Assembly (NCBI GenBank): GCA_013373425.1
Contig: JABXHW010000043.1
Location: 1-56,141 of the forward strand
Direction: 5' to 3'
DNA length: 56,141 nucleotides
From: Flavobacteriia bacterium
GTDB lineage: Bacteria > Bacteroidota > Bacteroidia > Flavobacteriales > Schleiferiaceae
Positions 33,861 through 42,756 of this stretch are shown in pieces. Numbering within the stretch: the stretch's first letter is position 1; every line of letters begins with the position of its first letter. Under the pieces are notes generated by a model that saw only the letters and a program-made list of their open reading frames with translations, was not told the DNA's origin and did not search any database. The position numbers and the translations under genes are program-made.

Positions 33861-34475
33861 CTATGCGATGGCTTTCCACAGAACTAAGGCATAGATGACA
33901 AAGCGGACATATCTGATGAGTGCAACCCTCAGAAACAGACCTAATTTCACACCGGAAAGACCTGCAATCATGGAAAACAACGGGTAGGGAAGAGGTGTCA
34001 GTGCTGCGATTGCAATTAACAACCCGCCAAAACGCTTGATCTGCGAAATCTGATCATGAAGTTTGTTGTGCAACCACGCATGAATGCGTGTAAACTTGTC
34101 CATGCGCTGACCAATGAGAAAGGAGATCACCCCTCCGAGATAACTCACGGTAGCCAATATCAATAACATGGCCCATGAATGCTCGAAGGATTCAGCCCAA
34201 AGAATGAAGGCCTCCGGAGGTAATAGTCCAATGATAACTTCACTCACAAACAACCATGCTACCACTGCTACCGGTGAATACTGAGAGGTGAGCTGATTCG
34301 AGAAGTCGGAGAAACTGAAAACATACTCGTTGATTAACCAAGCAACCACTCCAAACGCAATCAAGAATAGCAACAGTCGAAGGAGATTCTCCCCCACAAA
34401 CTTGTATCCCCCAGTTATTTTAAAATAACGGTGAACGCGAATTTGGCGACTCCAAAAGCGCTTAATCGGGGACAT
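33861..34475 (-). CDS. DedA/VTT-family membrane protein
   Basis: 204 aa with four to five membrane segments. The VTT/SNARE-associated pattern is present: a re-entrant LLPPEAFILWAE segment (about 90-101), GGVISFLIGQRMDKF, and RFGGLLIAIAALTPLPYPLFSMIAGLSGVKLGLFLR with the conserved Pro/Gly-rich F/R-x-P-x-P part. DedA-like proteins flip undecaprenyl phosphate or phospholipids; which one this does is unknown. About 35 basic residues precede the first membrane segment. Spacing to pheT is 82 bp with a promoter between, so it is probably a separate unit. Confidence 0.75.
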   Translation of the reverse strand: MSPIKRFWSRQIRVHRYFKITGGYKFVGENLLRLLLFLIAFGVVAWLINEYVFSFSDFSNQLTSQYSPVAVVAWLFVSEVIIGLLPPEAFILWAESFEHSWAMLLILATVSYLGGVISFLIGQRMDKFTRIHAWLHNKLHDQISQIKRFGGLLIAIAALTPLPYPLFSMIAGLSGVKLGLFLRVALIRYVRFVIYALVLWKAIA

Positions 34476-34640
34476 GAATTGACGTTTCTAGTGGTTTGTT
34501 TCTCAGTCTTGAAGGCGCATTTTCATGCGAACATGCAAGTTAGGAACAAAGGAGGGATGGAGAAAGTTTCAGAAAGAAGAAAAAGAGGCTCTACAAAGTT
34601 TTCAATCCCTGTCAGCCAGTTGATGAGTGCAGATAGATTT

Positions 34641-35096
34641 TTAGGAGAGCTTTCCCAATCGAATATCGTTGGCAAAGGCGACGGCTTTTCGAATTCGAGC
34701 GTCTTCTGATTTCATTCTATCAATGGCGAAGAGTATGGATCGCTGTTTCCCAATGCTCAATTGGTGGAAACCATGTCCAATTTCATCATCGGCTTCAATC
34801 AGTTCAATCCATTCCTTTGGTTCAGGAGCTTGATACTTGGTCTCGTCGGATTGAATAACCACGGGGATTTCTTCAAAAGGAAAGGCATCGATCTGCTTTA
34901 GCGTTGCCCCTGAAATGTAAAGAAAGCCCTGACCATTCTTGGAGTTCAAGGCCCGGTGAAAGGGACCTTTTTCGTTGAACCAAACTTGTACACGCTTGAT
35001 TTTCGAAGCTTTGAGTTCTTCAACAATACTACCTGGGATGTGGACGTATTGCATATCGCCGTCCTTTTCAATCCAACCGGTGAAGTTCGATTTCAA
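34641..35096 (-). CDS. YdeI/DUF1905-like protein
   Basis: 151 aa. The N-terminal half has the DUF1905 beta-barrel pattern (VHIPGSIVEELKASKIKRVQVWFN, then FHRALNSKNGQGFLYISG, then EIPVVIQSDE). The C-terminal half ends in a YdeI-type helix, LSIGKQRSILFAIDRMKSEDARIRKA. Proteins of this kind are called OmpD-associated or bacteriocin-protection proteins, but their biochemical role is not known. It begins 5 bp after the papain-like gene, so they are co-transcribed. 165 bp without a recognisable gene separate it from the DedA-like gene. Assignment rests on pattern only and is moderate. Confidence 0.55.
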   Translation of the reverse strand: MKSNFTGWIEKDGDMQYVHIPGSIVEELKASKIKRVQVWFNEKGPFHRALNSKNGQGFLYISGATLKQIDAFPFEEIPVVIQSDETKYQAPEPKEWIELIEADDEIGHGFHQLSIGKQRSILFAIDRMKSEDARIRKAVAFANDIRLGKLS

Positions 35097-35101
35097 GAAT
35101 T

Positions 35102-36019
35102 CTACTTTTTAGGGAGAATGGCTTGGTCGATGTACTCGATTACATAGCTCTCATCTTCAGATGGCTTTCCTTGCTTTTTTGTCTTCTTACGAACCACAGT
35201 TTCGCTATTCTCCAAGATGTAAGCTTCGCGCACAACTTCCACAAAAAGGTCATAAGCGATCCACCCATATCCATCTGTTCCCCAGTCGGTACCCCAACTG
35301 TTGAAGACCTTGTAAGCGCCTCTTCGATCATCGTAGCCAACAACAACCAAAGCGTGACCACCACCTCTTCGGTTCGAGGCTACTCGGTATACTTCTCCTT
35401 CCTCTAATTTCACAAACCAAGAATCGGTCTGCATTCCGATCACGACAGGGTTTCCTTGAACGAGCAATGTCTTCATCAAACCTTCGTTGAAAAACTCTAC
35501 GCGCTTCCAGCCTTCTATCGTGTAATCTGTGGCGCTTGCCTTTACATCTCCATTCGGCTCGAGTTGACAATCGGTTTCATCATAAGGGAATTCGGCCATT
35601 GTCGCTACACCAGAGCTTTGCATTAGCTCGAGTGCATCTGTAATGCTCGATCCACCCATGCACCCCCATTGATTGATTTGATTGTAGACGAACGCTGGAC
35701 TAAAAATCTCATCGTCGGTGCTCGGGGGAGTCTGACGCTCCACAGCGTGCAAATATGATTTCACACCGTAGGCCACGGCCCATCCTACGCATGAACCTTG
35801 TTCGCCTTGATCACCTGGAGTAGGGAACCACTTCGATAGGTCTTGAGACGGTGGGACGTTTTCCATCAGCTCGATGGAGGCTTTTTCCATCGCGATGTAC
35901 TCGGATTCACTCATCCATCTCAACCCTTGGGCACTCGATGAAATGCTTGCCGCCAATAGAATGAAAGTCAAGCTAAAAAACTTGAAACGTGAGTTTGAAA
36001 GTATAGAGAGTAACTGCAT
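35102..36019 (-). CDS. Papain-like (C1A) secreted cysteine peptidase
   Basis: 305 aa. Signal peptide SRFKFFSLTFILLAASISSSAQ, a short linker, then a C1A catalytic domain: GDQGEQGSCVGWA with nucleophile Cys77, GGGHALVVVGYDD with His222, FNSWGTDWGTDGYGWI with Asn240, the oxyanion Gln71 region. Start 36019 is chosen since 27 extra residues from 36100 would overlap recG. The usual I29 inhibitory propeptide is absent: only about 35 residues lie between signal and domain. Extra Cys in QWGCMGGSS suggests a disulphide. Probably periplasmic or exported; substrate unknown. Linked to the YdeI-like gene. Confidence 0.85.
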   Translation of the reverse strand: MQLLSILSNSRFKFFSLTFILLAASISSSAQGLRWMSESEYIAMEKASIELMENVPPSQDLSKWFPTPGDQGEQGSCVGWAVAYGVKSYLHAVERQTPPSTDDEIFSPAFVYNQINQWGCMGGSSITDALELMQSSGVATMAEFPYDETDCQLEPNGDVKASATDYTIEGWKRVEFFNEGLMKTLLVQGNPVVIGMQTDSWFVKLEEGEVYRVASNRRGGGHALVVVGYDDRRGAYKVFNSWGTDWGTDGYGWIAYDLFVEVVREAYILENSETVVRKKTKKQGKPSEDESYVIEYIDQAILPKK

Positions 36020-36081
36020 ATCTATTAGAGTAACGAGGTAGGGCTCGACAAAGTTTGAAAATACAAAATGTTTGCCACGAT

Positions 36082-38187
36082 TTAGGAGATGCGACTCCAC
36101 TGTACCTTGCCCTTCGCTTGTTCAATGTAGAACTGTCGGGTAGCAGCATGCTCCGGCTTGGTTAGCTTTGGATCTTCTGCCAATAATCCTTCTGCTTCCT
36201 TTCTCGCCAAATGTAAGAGTTGGTTGTCCTTCGTGATATCGGCAATCTTCAAGTCCAACATCCCACTTTGACGTGTTCCCATCATGTCGCCTGGCCCACG
36301 CAATTGGAGATCGACATCGGCAATTTCAAATCCATCGTTTGTTCTAACCATGGTCTCAATGCGGGTTCTAGCTTCATTGCTTAACTTTTGCCCGCTCATA
36401 AGAATACAGAAACTCTGCTCGGCACCTCGGCCTACTCTTCCGCGTAATTGATGAAGCTGACTCAGTCCAAATCGCTCTGTGCTTTCAATGACCATCACAC
36501 TTGCGTTGGGAACATTCACACCCACTTCAATCACGGTAGTGGCCACCATGATTTGGGTTTCACCCTTCGCAAAGCGCTGCATTTCATAATCCTTATCCTC
36601 GGCTTTCATTCTACCGTGCACAATGCTAACGTGATAATCAGGAGTTGGAAATTCCCTGCAGATACTGTTGTATCCATCTTCCAAATCTTTGAAGTCCATC
36701 TTGGCACTCTCCTCAATGAGTGGATAAACAACATAGCACTGTCGGCCTTTGGCAATTTGCTCTTTCATAAATCCAAACACCTGAAGTCGGTTTGAATCAT
36801 ATCGATGCACGGTCTTGATAGGTTTACGACCTGGTGGGAGTTCGTCGATGACGCTTGAATCCAAATCTCCATACAAGCTCATGGCAAGTGTGCGCGGAAT
36901 CGGTGTGGCAGTCATGATGAGAATATGCGGTGGAATGCTGTTCTTTTTCCAAAGTTTGGCGCGTTGCGCAACCCCAAAGCGATGTTGTTCATCAATCACC
37001 GCTAAACCTAGATTTCTAAACTGCACCGTGGGTTCGATAAGGGCATGGGTGCCAACGAGTATATCAAGCTGTCCATTGAGTAAGTCGGCATGAATCTCCT
37101 TTCTGCGTGCTGTTTTTGTCGATCCAGTTAATAGAGCAATACGCACTTCTGTTCCTTCCAACATCTCACTCAATCCATTGTAATGTTGCTGGGCCAAAAT
37201 TTCAGTAGGCGCCATCAAACAACTTTGGAAACCATTGTCAGCGGCGATAAGCATGCTCAGTAATGCAACCACGGTTTTGCCTGAACCTACATCACCCTGT
37301 ACGAGTCGGTTCATGTGATGGCCCGACTTTGTGTCTTTTCGAATTTCCTTTAGGACCCGCTTTTGTGCTCCAGTTAATTCAAAAGGAAGGTGATTGCTGT
37401 AGAAGCCATTGAACGCATCTCCCACTTTGTCGAAAACCTGACCTTTCGTAAGCACCGTTGTCCTTTGCTTTTGCAGCAGCATGCTGATTTGAATGAAGTA
37501 GAACTCCTCAAATTTCAACCGTTTTCTAGCGCTTTCTAGTGATTCTAGGTCTTTCGGAAAATGAACCGCCATGAGCGATTGTTCCTTGGAAGGCCATTTG
37601 TAGTGCTCAAGAATTCTAGCGGGCAAGTTCTCTCGAATTACACCCTTAAGTTGGGGGAGTAAGACCTTGGTGAGTTTACCGATTCCTCTGGCATTCAAAC
37701 CCTTGTTGGTCAATTTCTCAGTGCTTGGGTAGACGGGCTGCAAACCTTGGATCGGACTCTTTTTGAAATCTTCAACCTTTTCCAATTCGGGGTGAGGGAA
37801 GGAGTACTTTCCCTTGAAGTAGTTCGGCTTTCCGAATAGAACGTACTCGGTTCCAATTTGAAGTGACTTCTTGATCCATTGTGCACCTTTGAACCAAACC
37901 AGTTCTACTCTGCCCGTAGAATCTTCAAAGTGTGCTACCAATCTTTTCTTTCTAGGCTGACCTACCTCTTCTATGCTTGTGATTTTTCCTCGAACTTGAA
38001 CTTCCGTACTCGCCGATTGAATCTCTTTAACCGTGTAGAACTTAGAACGATCGATATAGCGAAAAGGATAGAGAGTGAGAAGATCTCCAAACGTGAAAAT
38101 GCGCATCTCGGTTTTGAGCAAATCTGCCTTTGCCGGACCGACGCCTTTCAAGAATTCTATGGGTGTTTTGAGAAGGTCTTTCTCCAT
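36082..38187 (-). CDS. recG: ATP-dependent DNA helicase RecG
   Basis: Remodels stalled forks and Holliday junctions. N-terminal wedge/OB domain (about 60-150, VRGKITSIEEVG), then superfamily 2 helicase motifs: GDVGSGKTVVAL (Walker A), DEQHRFGVAQR (motif II), MTATPIPRTLAMS (III), and GRMKAEDK, VATTVIEVGVNVPNAS and QLRGRVGRG (IV-VI) in order. 701 aa is normal. Upstream on the minus strand CATTTTAG-cggt precedes the ATG at the 4-bp spacing seen elsewhere. Divergent from the aminopeptidase gene with 76 bp between starts. Confidence 0.96.
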   Translation of the reverse strand: MEKDLLKTPIEFLKGVGPAKADLLKTEMRIFTFGDLLTLYPFRYIDRSKFYTVKEIQSASTEVQVRGKITSIEEVGQPRKKRLVAHFEDSTGRVELVWFKGAQWIKKSLQIGTEYVLFGKPNYFKGKYSFPHPELEKVEDFKKSPIQGLQPVYPSTEKLTNKGLNARGIGKLTKVLLPQLKGVIRENLPARILEHYKWPSKEQSLMAVHFPKDLESLESARKRLKFEEFYFIQISMLLQKQRTTVLTKGQVFDKVGDAFNGFYSNHLPFELTGAQKRVLKEIRKDTKSGHHMNRLVQGDVGSGKTVVALLSMLIAADNGFQSCLMAPTEILAQQHYNGLSEMLEGTEVRIALLTGSTKTARRKEIHADLLNGQLDILVGTHALIEPTVQFRNLGLAVIDEQHRFGVAQRAKLWKKNSIPPHILIMTATPIPRTLAMSLYGDLDSSVIDELPPGRKPIKTVHRYDSNRLQVFGFMKEQIAKGRQCYVVYPLIEESAKMDFKDLEDGYNSICREFPTPDYHVSIVHGRMKAEDKDYEMQRFAKGETQIMVATTVIEVGVNVPNASVMVIESTERFGLSQLHQLRGRVGRGAEQSFCILMSGQKLSNEARTRIETMVRTNDGFEIADVDLQLRGPGDMMGTRQSGMLDLKIADITKDNQLLHLARKEAEGLLAEDPKLTKPEHAATRQFYIEQAKGKVQWSRIS

Positions 38188-38191
38188 ACCG

Positions 38192-38199
38192 CTAAAATG
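38192..38199 (-). promoter_or_regulatory. Weak -7-like box of recG
   Basis: CATTTTAG with 4-bp spacer before the ATG at 38187. Two to three bases off consensus; kept because the same TATTTTAG-N4-ATG layout occurs before the peroxidase gene (18858-18865). Confidence 0.25.
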
Positions 38200-38251
38200 C
38201 AGAAAACTTTTGAAGCGTTATGGAACCTCAAGGGTCTCTCACCTAATTTTC

Positions 38252-38259
38252 TATCTTCG
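38252..38259 (+). promoter_or_regulatory. Candidate -7 box of the M1 aminopeptidase gene
   Basis: TATCTTCG followed by ACCA and the ATG at 38264. Nearly identical to the glycosyltransferase upstream at 45009 (TATCTTCG-ACCT-ATG). Implies transcription starting at the start codon. Confidence 0.45.
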
Positions 38260-38263
38260 ACCA

Positions 38264-40663
38264 ATGCGAAAATTTCTCTTCCTCTTATTGCCTTTTTCTC
38301 TAAGCGCTCAAGTGTTTGAAGCGGATACAGTCCAGCCTCGAGTGCTTACTATTGATCAAGATAGTCTGCATGTTAACTTGAGTTTTGAACCCTCTCAAGG
38401 CCTCGTCAGAGGAGAGGTGCAGATCTGGGGTACACGTCTTCCTGAATCAGATTCGATTTGGCTGGATGCCATGCCTAATATTGATGTGTTGACGCCGCCC
38501 CAATTCAATGGAGGTTCAACACGTTGGAATCGCGAAGACCAGGGCATTGTCATATGGCCGGAAGGCGATTGGGATGAAGGTCTCATCGAAATCACATACG
38601 AATCACGCCCATTCAAAGGCGTGTATTTTAATGGCTGGAACGATCCAGATGACCGAGCGCGGAAGCAGCTGTTTACACAAGGGCAGGGGATAGACCACCG
38701 TCATTGGCTCCCCCATCAAGACGCCCAAAACGATAAGCTCAAAACATCAATGACAATCTTTTTTCAAGATGGGTTTGATGTATTGGGAAATGGAAGATTG
38801 GTAGAGAAGCGAGCAGCGGATGATGGTCTTTACTGGACCTATGCGATGGACCATCCACACCCGTCCTATTTGATGGCGTTCGTCATCGGTGAGTATGAAG
38901 AAATTCCAATGGGAGAAACTCCATTTCGGGCGGTTTACATGTACTCCGATCACATGGAGGATACTGCCACTACCTATTATGCAAACGAGAAGATCTGGAA
39001 TTACTTGAACGATAGAATCGACTATCCATTCGTTTGGCCGACCTATCGCCAAGTTCCAGTTGCCAATTTTCCGCATGGGGGAATGGAGAACACCACTCTG
39101 ACTATTTACACCGAGAACTTCATCTCTAATCAAACCAACTTCAATGAGCGAAACTATGTGTACGTCAATGCGCACGAGCTTGCTCACCATTGGTTTGGCG
39201 ATTTGGTAACCGTTCCAAGTTCTCATGATTTCTGGCTGCACGAGGGGTTCGCGACTTATTACCAAATGGAAGCAGAACGCGAGGTCTTCGGTAGGGAATA
39301 CTACACAGAGAGATGGATGGAAGCACTGCATTTAGCGAACAGTGCAAATCAAGTTGATCAGTTTCCATTGCAACACAGTCGAGCGGGAACGTTCCGCTTT
39401 TATCAATTGGGAGCCTTAGTACTGAGAGCACTCGAAACGGAGGTAGGTACATACGCCTTTGATGAAGCTGTGGAGAGCTACTTGGATGAGCATGCTTTTG
39501 GTATGGTTACTACCGAAGACTTCAAATCTGCGGTTGAAGAATCTTGTGGATGCAATCTAGATGCGTTCTTCGAAGGATACGTTGAAAAACCTTTTTCTCT
39601 TCGAGGTAATTTAGAGATGAAGGAAGAAAATGGCAGAATCCTGGTGCGTGTTCGAGTGCAGAATGAGTTGGGAAATCCAGTTTCAATCCGTCATTTAGAG
39701 TTGAGACTTTGGACAACATTGATTGACGAATCTCCTCAAAGCACCACGATAGATTTGTCAGATGGTGACTGGTGGGAGCTCGACTTTGACCAGTTGGCGT
39801 TTGTGGAGGTAGACCCTGAGAATCGATATCCCATTCAGTGGGATGTGGATATGGAAGGAAGCGGTTCAATGTATGCAGCTATGTTCGGAAGCTACGCCTC
39901 TCAGCACATCAATGCACGTCATTTCTTTACGGCACCTGATTTTTCGGAAGATGCTCTGGATATCTTACTGTCGCGAATAGAGGTCGATACACGAACACAT
40001 GCAGTTCTCGATTCACTCGTAATTCATTGTCCGGCTAAATACAGATCTCATCTAATGAGTCGCTGGATTGTTTTAGATCGACTTTTACCTTCGGCTAAAG
40101 CCGTTTCAGACCATTGGGATTTTACACAGTTTGATAGGGAGCTCATGAATGATATCATTAAGCTCTTGCAATCGCCCAATTCTCGAGAATGGCTGACCGA
40201 CCAGGATGCATTCTATTACGGATTGGCAATTATCAATGCGAATCCTAGAAGGGTGGTTTCGGTGTTAGAAGCCTGGGAAGGTCGAGATGGTGGGATGGAC
40301 AGAAATGTCGAGTTGTTCCGAGCCTACTTGGTTACTTTGGTGAAAGGAACGTCTGATCCAGAAGGGCTTCCTTTACTACTAGATCGTGCTAGTCCGTCCT
40401 ATTCAGATGATGTTCAGATAGGAGCATGGGAGATATTGTCCTTGCTCGATTACAAGGAGAAGGATTTAAGACATATGCAGTATCGAGCACTCACAAGCAG
40501 ACACCGCCACCTGCGAAATGCAGCCAAGAGATATTGTTTGGAATACATTGAAGAATTCGATCGAGAGAGTGAAATTTCTGAGATTGAGTTCGCTTTGCGC
40601 GTAGCAGAATCAAGCGATGTTGAACGAGTTGAGCGTATATTAGGCATCGAATTGGATATCTAA
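38264..40663 (+). CDS. M1-family zinc aminopeptidase, secreted
   Basis: 799 aa with a signal peptide (MRKFLFLLLPFSLSAQ). The M1 fold has GGMENTTLTIYTENF (exopeptidase GxMEN motif), zinc motif HELAHHW (His304, Glu305, His308) and the third ligand Glu327 in WLHEGFATYY, with the expected 18 residues between. The C-terminal third (after about 500) is weaker in conservation and contains HEAT-like helices. Start 38264 removes a non-homologous extension of 63 residues into the recG promoter region. Probably trims peptides in the periplasm; alternative name aminopeptidase N. A TATCTTCG box ends 4 bp before ATG. Confidence 0.93.
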   Translation: MRKFLFLLLPFSLSAQVFEADTVQPRVLTIDQDSLHVNLSFEPSQGLVRGEVQIWGTRLPESDSIWLDAMPNIDVLTPPQFNGGSTRWNREDQGIVIWPEGDWDEGLIEITYESRPFKGVYFNGWNDPDDRARKQLFTQGQGIDHRHWLPHQDAQNDKLKTSMTIFFQDGFDVLGNGRLVEKRAADDGLYWTYAMDHPHPSYLMAFVIGEYEEIPMGETPFRAVYMYSDHMEDTATTYYANEKIWNYLNDRIDYPFVWPTYRQVPVANFPHGGMENTTLTIYTENFISNQTNFNERNYVYVNAHELAHHWFGDLVTVPSSHDFWLHEGFATYYQMEAEREVFGREYYTERWMEALHLANSANQVDQFPLQHSRAGTFRFYQLGALVLRALETEVGTYAFDEAVESYLDEHAFGMVTTEDFKSAVEESCGCNLDAFFEGYVEKPFSLRGNLEMKEENGRILVRVRVQNELGNPVSIRHLELRLWTTLIDESPQSTTIDLSDGDWWELDFDQLAFVEVDPENRYPIQWDVDMEGSGSMYAAMFGSYASQHINARHFFTAPDFSEDALDILLSRIEVDTRTHAVLDSLVIHCPAKYRSHLMSRWIVLDRLLPSAKAVSDHWDFTQFDRELMNDIIKLLQSPNSREWLTDQDAFYYGLAIINANPRRVVSVLEAWEGRDGGMDRNVELFRAYLVTLVKGTSDPEGLPLLLDRASPSYSDDVQIGAWEILSLLDYKEKDLRHMQYRALTSRHRHLRNAAKRYCLEYIEEFDRESEISEIEFALRVAESSDVERVERILGIELDI

Positions 40664-40673
40664 CCTTCGTCCA

Positions 40674-42032
40674 TTGAATAACCGCAGTCAGAAATTACTC
40701 CGCATATTTCAACTTTTTGGAGATGTTGTGCTCCTCAATGCGGTGTTTGCTATTGCGGGATGGATCCGGTTTGATGACCTAAAAGTTGAGAATGAGCAGT
40801 ACTACAATTACTACATCCAACTTTTAGTATTCTTCAATTTGATTTGGGCTCTGCTCAGCGTCGGGTTGAGGATTTATGAACTCAAGCCAGGAACAGAAAT
40901 CCGCACTGCTGTTGGAAGAAGCTTGAATGCCTTGATTGTTCATTTAGCGCTCTTTGCCGTGTTGGCTTTTAGTTTGAAGGGCGACTATTATTCCCGACTC
41001 TTCCTCATTTATTTCTATTCAGCCTTCGGAGTCTTGGTGTTAGTTTCTCGCATGCTCTTCATCACCCTGTGGCGATCTTGGTTGAGAACGGGTAGATATG
41101 CTCGAACGATTTGGTTGGTCGGTGACAGTGAAGCTGGACAAAGCTTTAAGGCCGAGATTGAAACCCATCCTGAATATGGCTACCGAATCAGTAAGCATTT
41201 GATGAGCATTCAACATGCCGAACAAGAACTCAAGAAGAATAAGAAGCCAAGTGAGATTTATTGCGCATTTACCCGAGGGGATACTTCTTTGGGAGAATGG
41301 TATGCATTGGCTGAAACGGAAGGAATCCGATTTCGATTTTTACCCGATTTGAAATGGACGAATATTCGCCATGCTAATGTTGAGCTATTGGGCGATGTTC
41401 CCGTTCTCATTCCTCGAAAAGAGCCTTTGAGTTATTGGCATTCAAGGTTGATAAAACGCACATTCGATCTGCTCATTTCGTTGCTCATTTTTTTCGCTGT
41501 TCTGTGGTGGCTCTTGCCCCTGTTGGCAGTAATCATCCGATTGGATTCTAAAGGCAACCCATTCTTTGTCCAGCGTAGATCTGGAATCAATGGTGAGGAG
41601 TTTCCTTGTTTCAAGTTGCGAACGATGCGCGTTGGACATGGGAAGGAAGAAGAGCAAGTTAGAGAAGGCGACTCTCGGATAACCGCAGTTGGTATATTCT
41701 TGAGAAAGACCAGTTTGGATGAACTACCCCAATTCATCAATGTCATTTTAGGCCAGATGAGCATCGTTGGGCCACGACCACACATGTTGGAGCACACCGA
41801 AAGCTACCGCCAGCGCATAGATGAGTTCATGGTTCGTCACTGGATTAAGCCAGGTATTACTGGATTGGCCCAAGCCATGGGTTTACGAGGCGAGACTAAA
41901 GAGGACAGCGATATGGCCGAGAGAGTTAAAGCCGACGTGTACTACCTCGAACACTGGTCGATTCTTCTCGACATCAAAGTGTTCTTCTGGACGATTGGAA
42001 ATGTGCTGACAGGGAGGAATTCGGGAAGGTGA
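40674..42032 (+). CDS. Exopolysaccharide polyprenyl glycosylphosphotransferase
   Basis: 452-aa enzyme that loads the first sugar-phosphate onto undecaprenyl phosphate to begin exopolysaccharide or O-antigen units. Four to five N-terminal membrane segments (about 15-115), a soluble CoA-binding-like linker (about 140-255), one more membrane segment (about 265-290) and the catalytic bacterial sugar transferase region: KRTFDLLISLL, NPFFVQRRSGINGEEFPCFKLRTM, SLDELPQFINVILGQMSIVGPRP and GITGLAQAMG. It uses TTG at 40674: an in-frame stop is at 40641 and no ATG lies in the first 120 codons. It begins 10 bp after the aminopeptidase gene. A GGTG-rich tract starts at its stop codon. Confidence 0.92.
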   Translation: MNNRSQKLLRIFQLFGDVVLLNAVFAIAGWIRFDDLKVENEQYYNYYIQLLVFFNLIWALLSVGLRIYELKPGTEIRTAVGRSLNALIVHLALFAVLAFSLKGDYYSRLFLIYFYSAFGVLVLVSRMLFITLWRSWLRTGRYARTIWLVGDSEAGQSFKAEIETHPEYGYRISKHLMSIQHAEQELKKNKKPSEIYCAFTRGDTSLGEWYALAETEGIRFRFLPDLKWTNIRHANVELLGDVPVLIPRKEPLSYWHSRLIKRTFDLLISLLIFFAVLWWLLPLLAVIIRLDSKGNPFFVQRRSGINGEEFPCFKLRTMRVGHGKEEEQVREGDSRITAVGIFLRKTSLDELPQFINVILGQMSIVGPRPHMLEHTESYRQRIDEFMVRHWIKPGITGLAQAMGLRGETKEDSDMAERVKADVYYLEHWSILLDIKVFFWTIGNVLTGRNSGR

Positions 42033-42070
42033 AGGTGTTGAGGTGCTAAGGTGCGGAGGTACTCAGGTTG
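42025..42070 (+). repeat. AGGTG-rich tract after the glycosylphosphotransferase
   Basis: Purine-rich, imperfect period of about 9-10 bases (GAAGGTGTTG, AGGTGCTAAG, GTGCGGAGGT, ACTCAGGTTG) spanning the stop codon at 42030-42032. It shares AGGTGCTRAGG and ACTCAGGTT with tracts at 287-321 and 42828-42872. Confidence 0.6.
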
Positions 42071-42120
42071 ATATGCCGATGTGATTTCGTGCAAGTGTGC
42101 TAACGTATTCATACTTGATG

Positions 42121-42128
42121 TAATTTTG
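42121..42128 (+). promoter_or_regulatory. Candidate -7 box of the 2OG oxygenase gene
   Basis: TAATTTTG, exact TAnnTTTG match, 7 bp before the ATG at 42136. No TTG at the right distance. Confidence 0.45.
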
Positions 42129-42135
42129 CCGTCAA

Positions 42136-42756
42136 ATGACAGCGCACCCGTTGTTCAATCGAATTGCCGAGGGGTTATCGGCAGACGGTTGGTATGTGAT
42201 TCCCAACTTCGTGGAGAAAAACGAAGCACTCAAAATTCGCGAGGCAGCACAAGAGCTTCGCTCCGAAGGAGAATTTAAGAGCGCCGGCATTGGCAAGCAA
42301 AATGATTTTCAACTCGAGAAGGATATCCGAGGGGATGAGATTTTGTGGGTAGATGAAGATGTAGCCACGCCTGAGGCCGACACATTCCTTGGAAGAATGC
42401 AATCACTCCAAATGTATCTCAATGAGTCTTGCTTCCTCGGACTCCGAGATATTGAGTCACACTTCGCGGTGTATCCTGTGGGTACTCGGTACGCCCGTCA
42501 CGCTGATCGTTTTAGAGCAAATCCGCACCGCGTAGTGAGTTTTGTTCTCTACCTGAATCCAACCTGGTCGGAAGGCGATGGTGGAGAACTAATGATTTAT
42601 CCAGAAAGCGGTGATGAGATCAAAATCGCACCAGAACTCGGTAAGCTCGTTTGCTTCCGGTCAGAACTAGAACATGAGGTTTTACAGTGCAACGCCCCAC
42701 GTTATAGCATGACAGGCTGGTTTTTAGATAAACCGGTGGGGTTGACTTTTTTGTGA
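42136..42756 (+). CDS. 2-oxoglutarate/Fe(II) oxygenase, SM-20 (prolyl hydroxylase) type
   Basis: 206 aa. The double-stranded beta-helix core carries YPVGTRYARHADRF with iron ligands His122 and Asp124, VVSFVLYLNPTWSEGDGGEL, then FRSELEHEV with His180 and the 2OG-binding Arg in NAPRYSMTGW. This layout matches SM-20/EGLN-like bacterial proteins; a Pseudomonas homologue hydroxylates a proline of EF-Tu, but a target here is unknown. It sits beside exopolysaccharide genes without co-transcription evidence. A separate -7 box is 7 bp upstream. The stop codon overlaps the first copy of an octamer repeat. Confidence 0.85.
   Translation: MTAHPLFNRIAEGLSADGWYVIPNFVEKNEALKIREAAQELRSEGEFKSAGIGKQNDFQLEKDIRGDEILWVDEDVATPEADTFLGRMQSLQMYLNESCFLGLRDIESHFAVYPVGTRYARHADRFRANPHRVVSFVLYLNPTWSEGDGGELMIYPESGDEIKIAPELGKLVCFRSELEHEVLQCNAPRYSMTGWFLDKPVGLTFL

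Noticed and set aside
34431-34709. Plus-strand open frame across the DedA-YdeI gap
   Set aside because: Overlaps both neighbours on the opposite strand and has no recognisable family; composition is not gene-like.
38075-38263. 63-residue N-terminal extension of the M1 aminopeptidase
   Set aside because: It overlaps recG antisense and precedes a good signal peptide.
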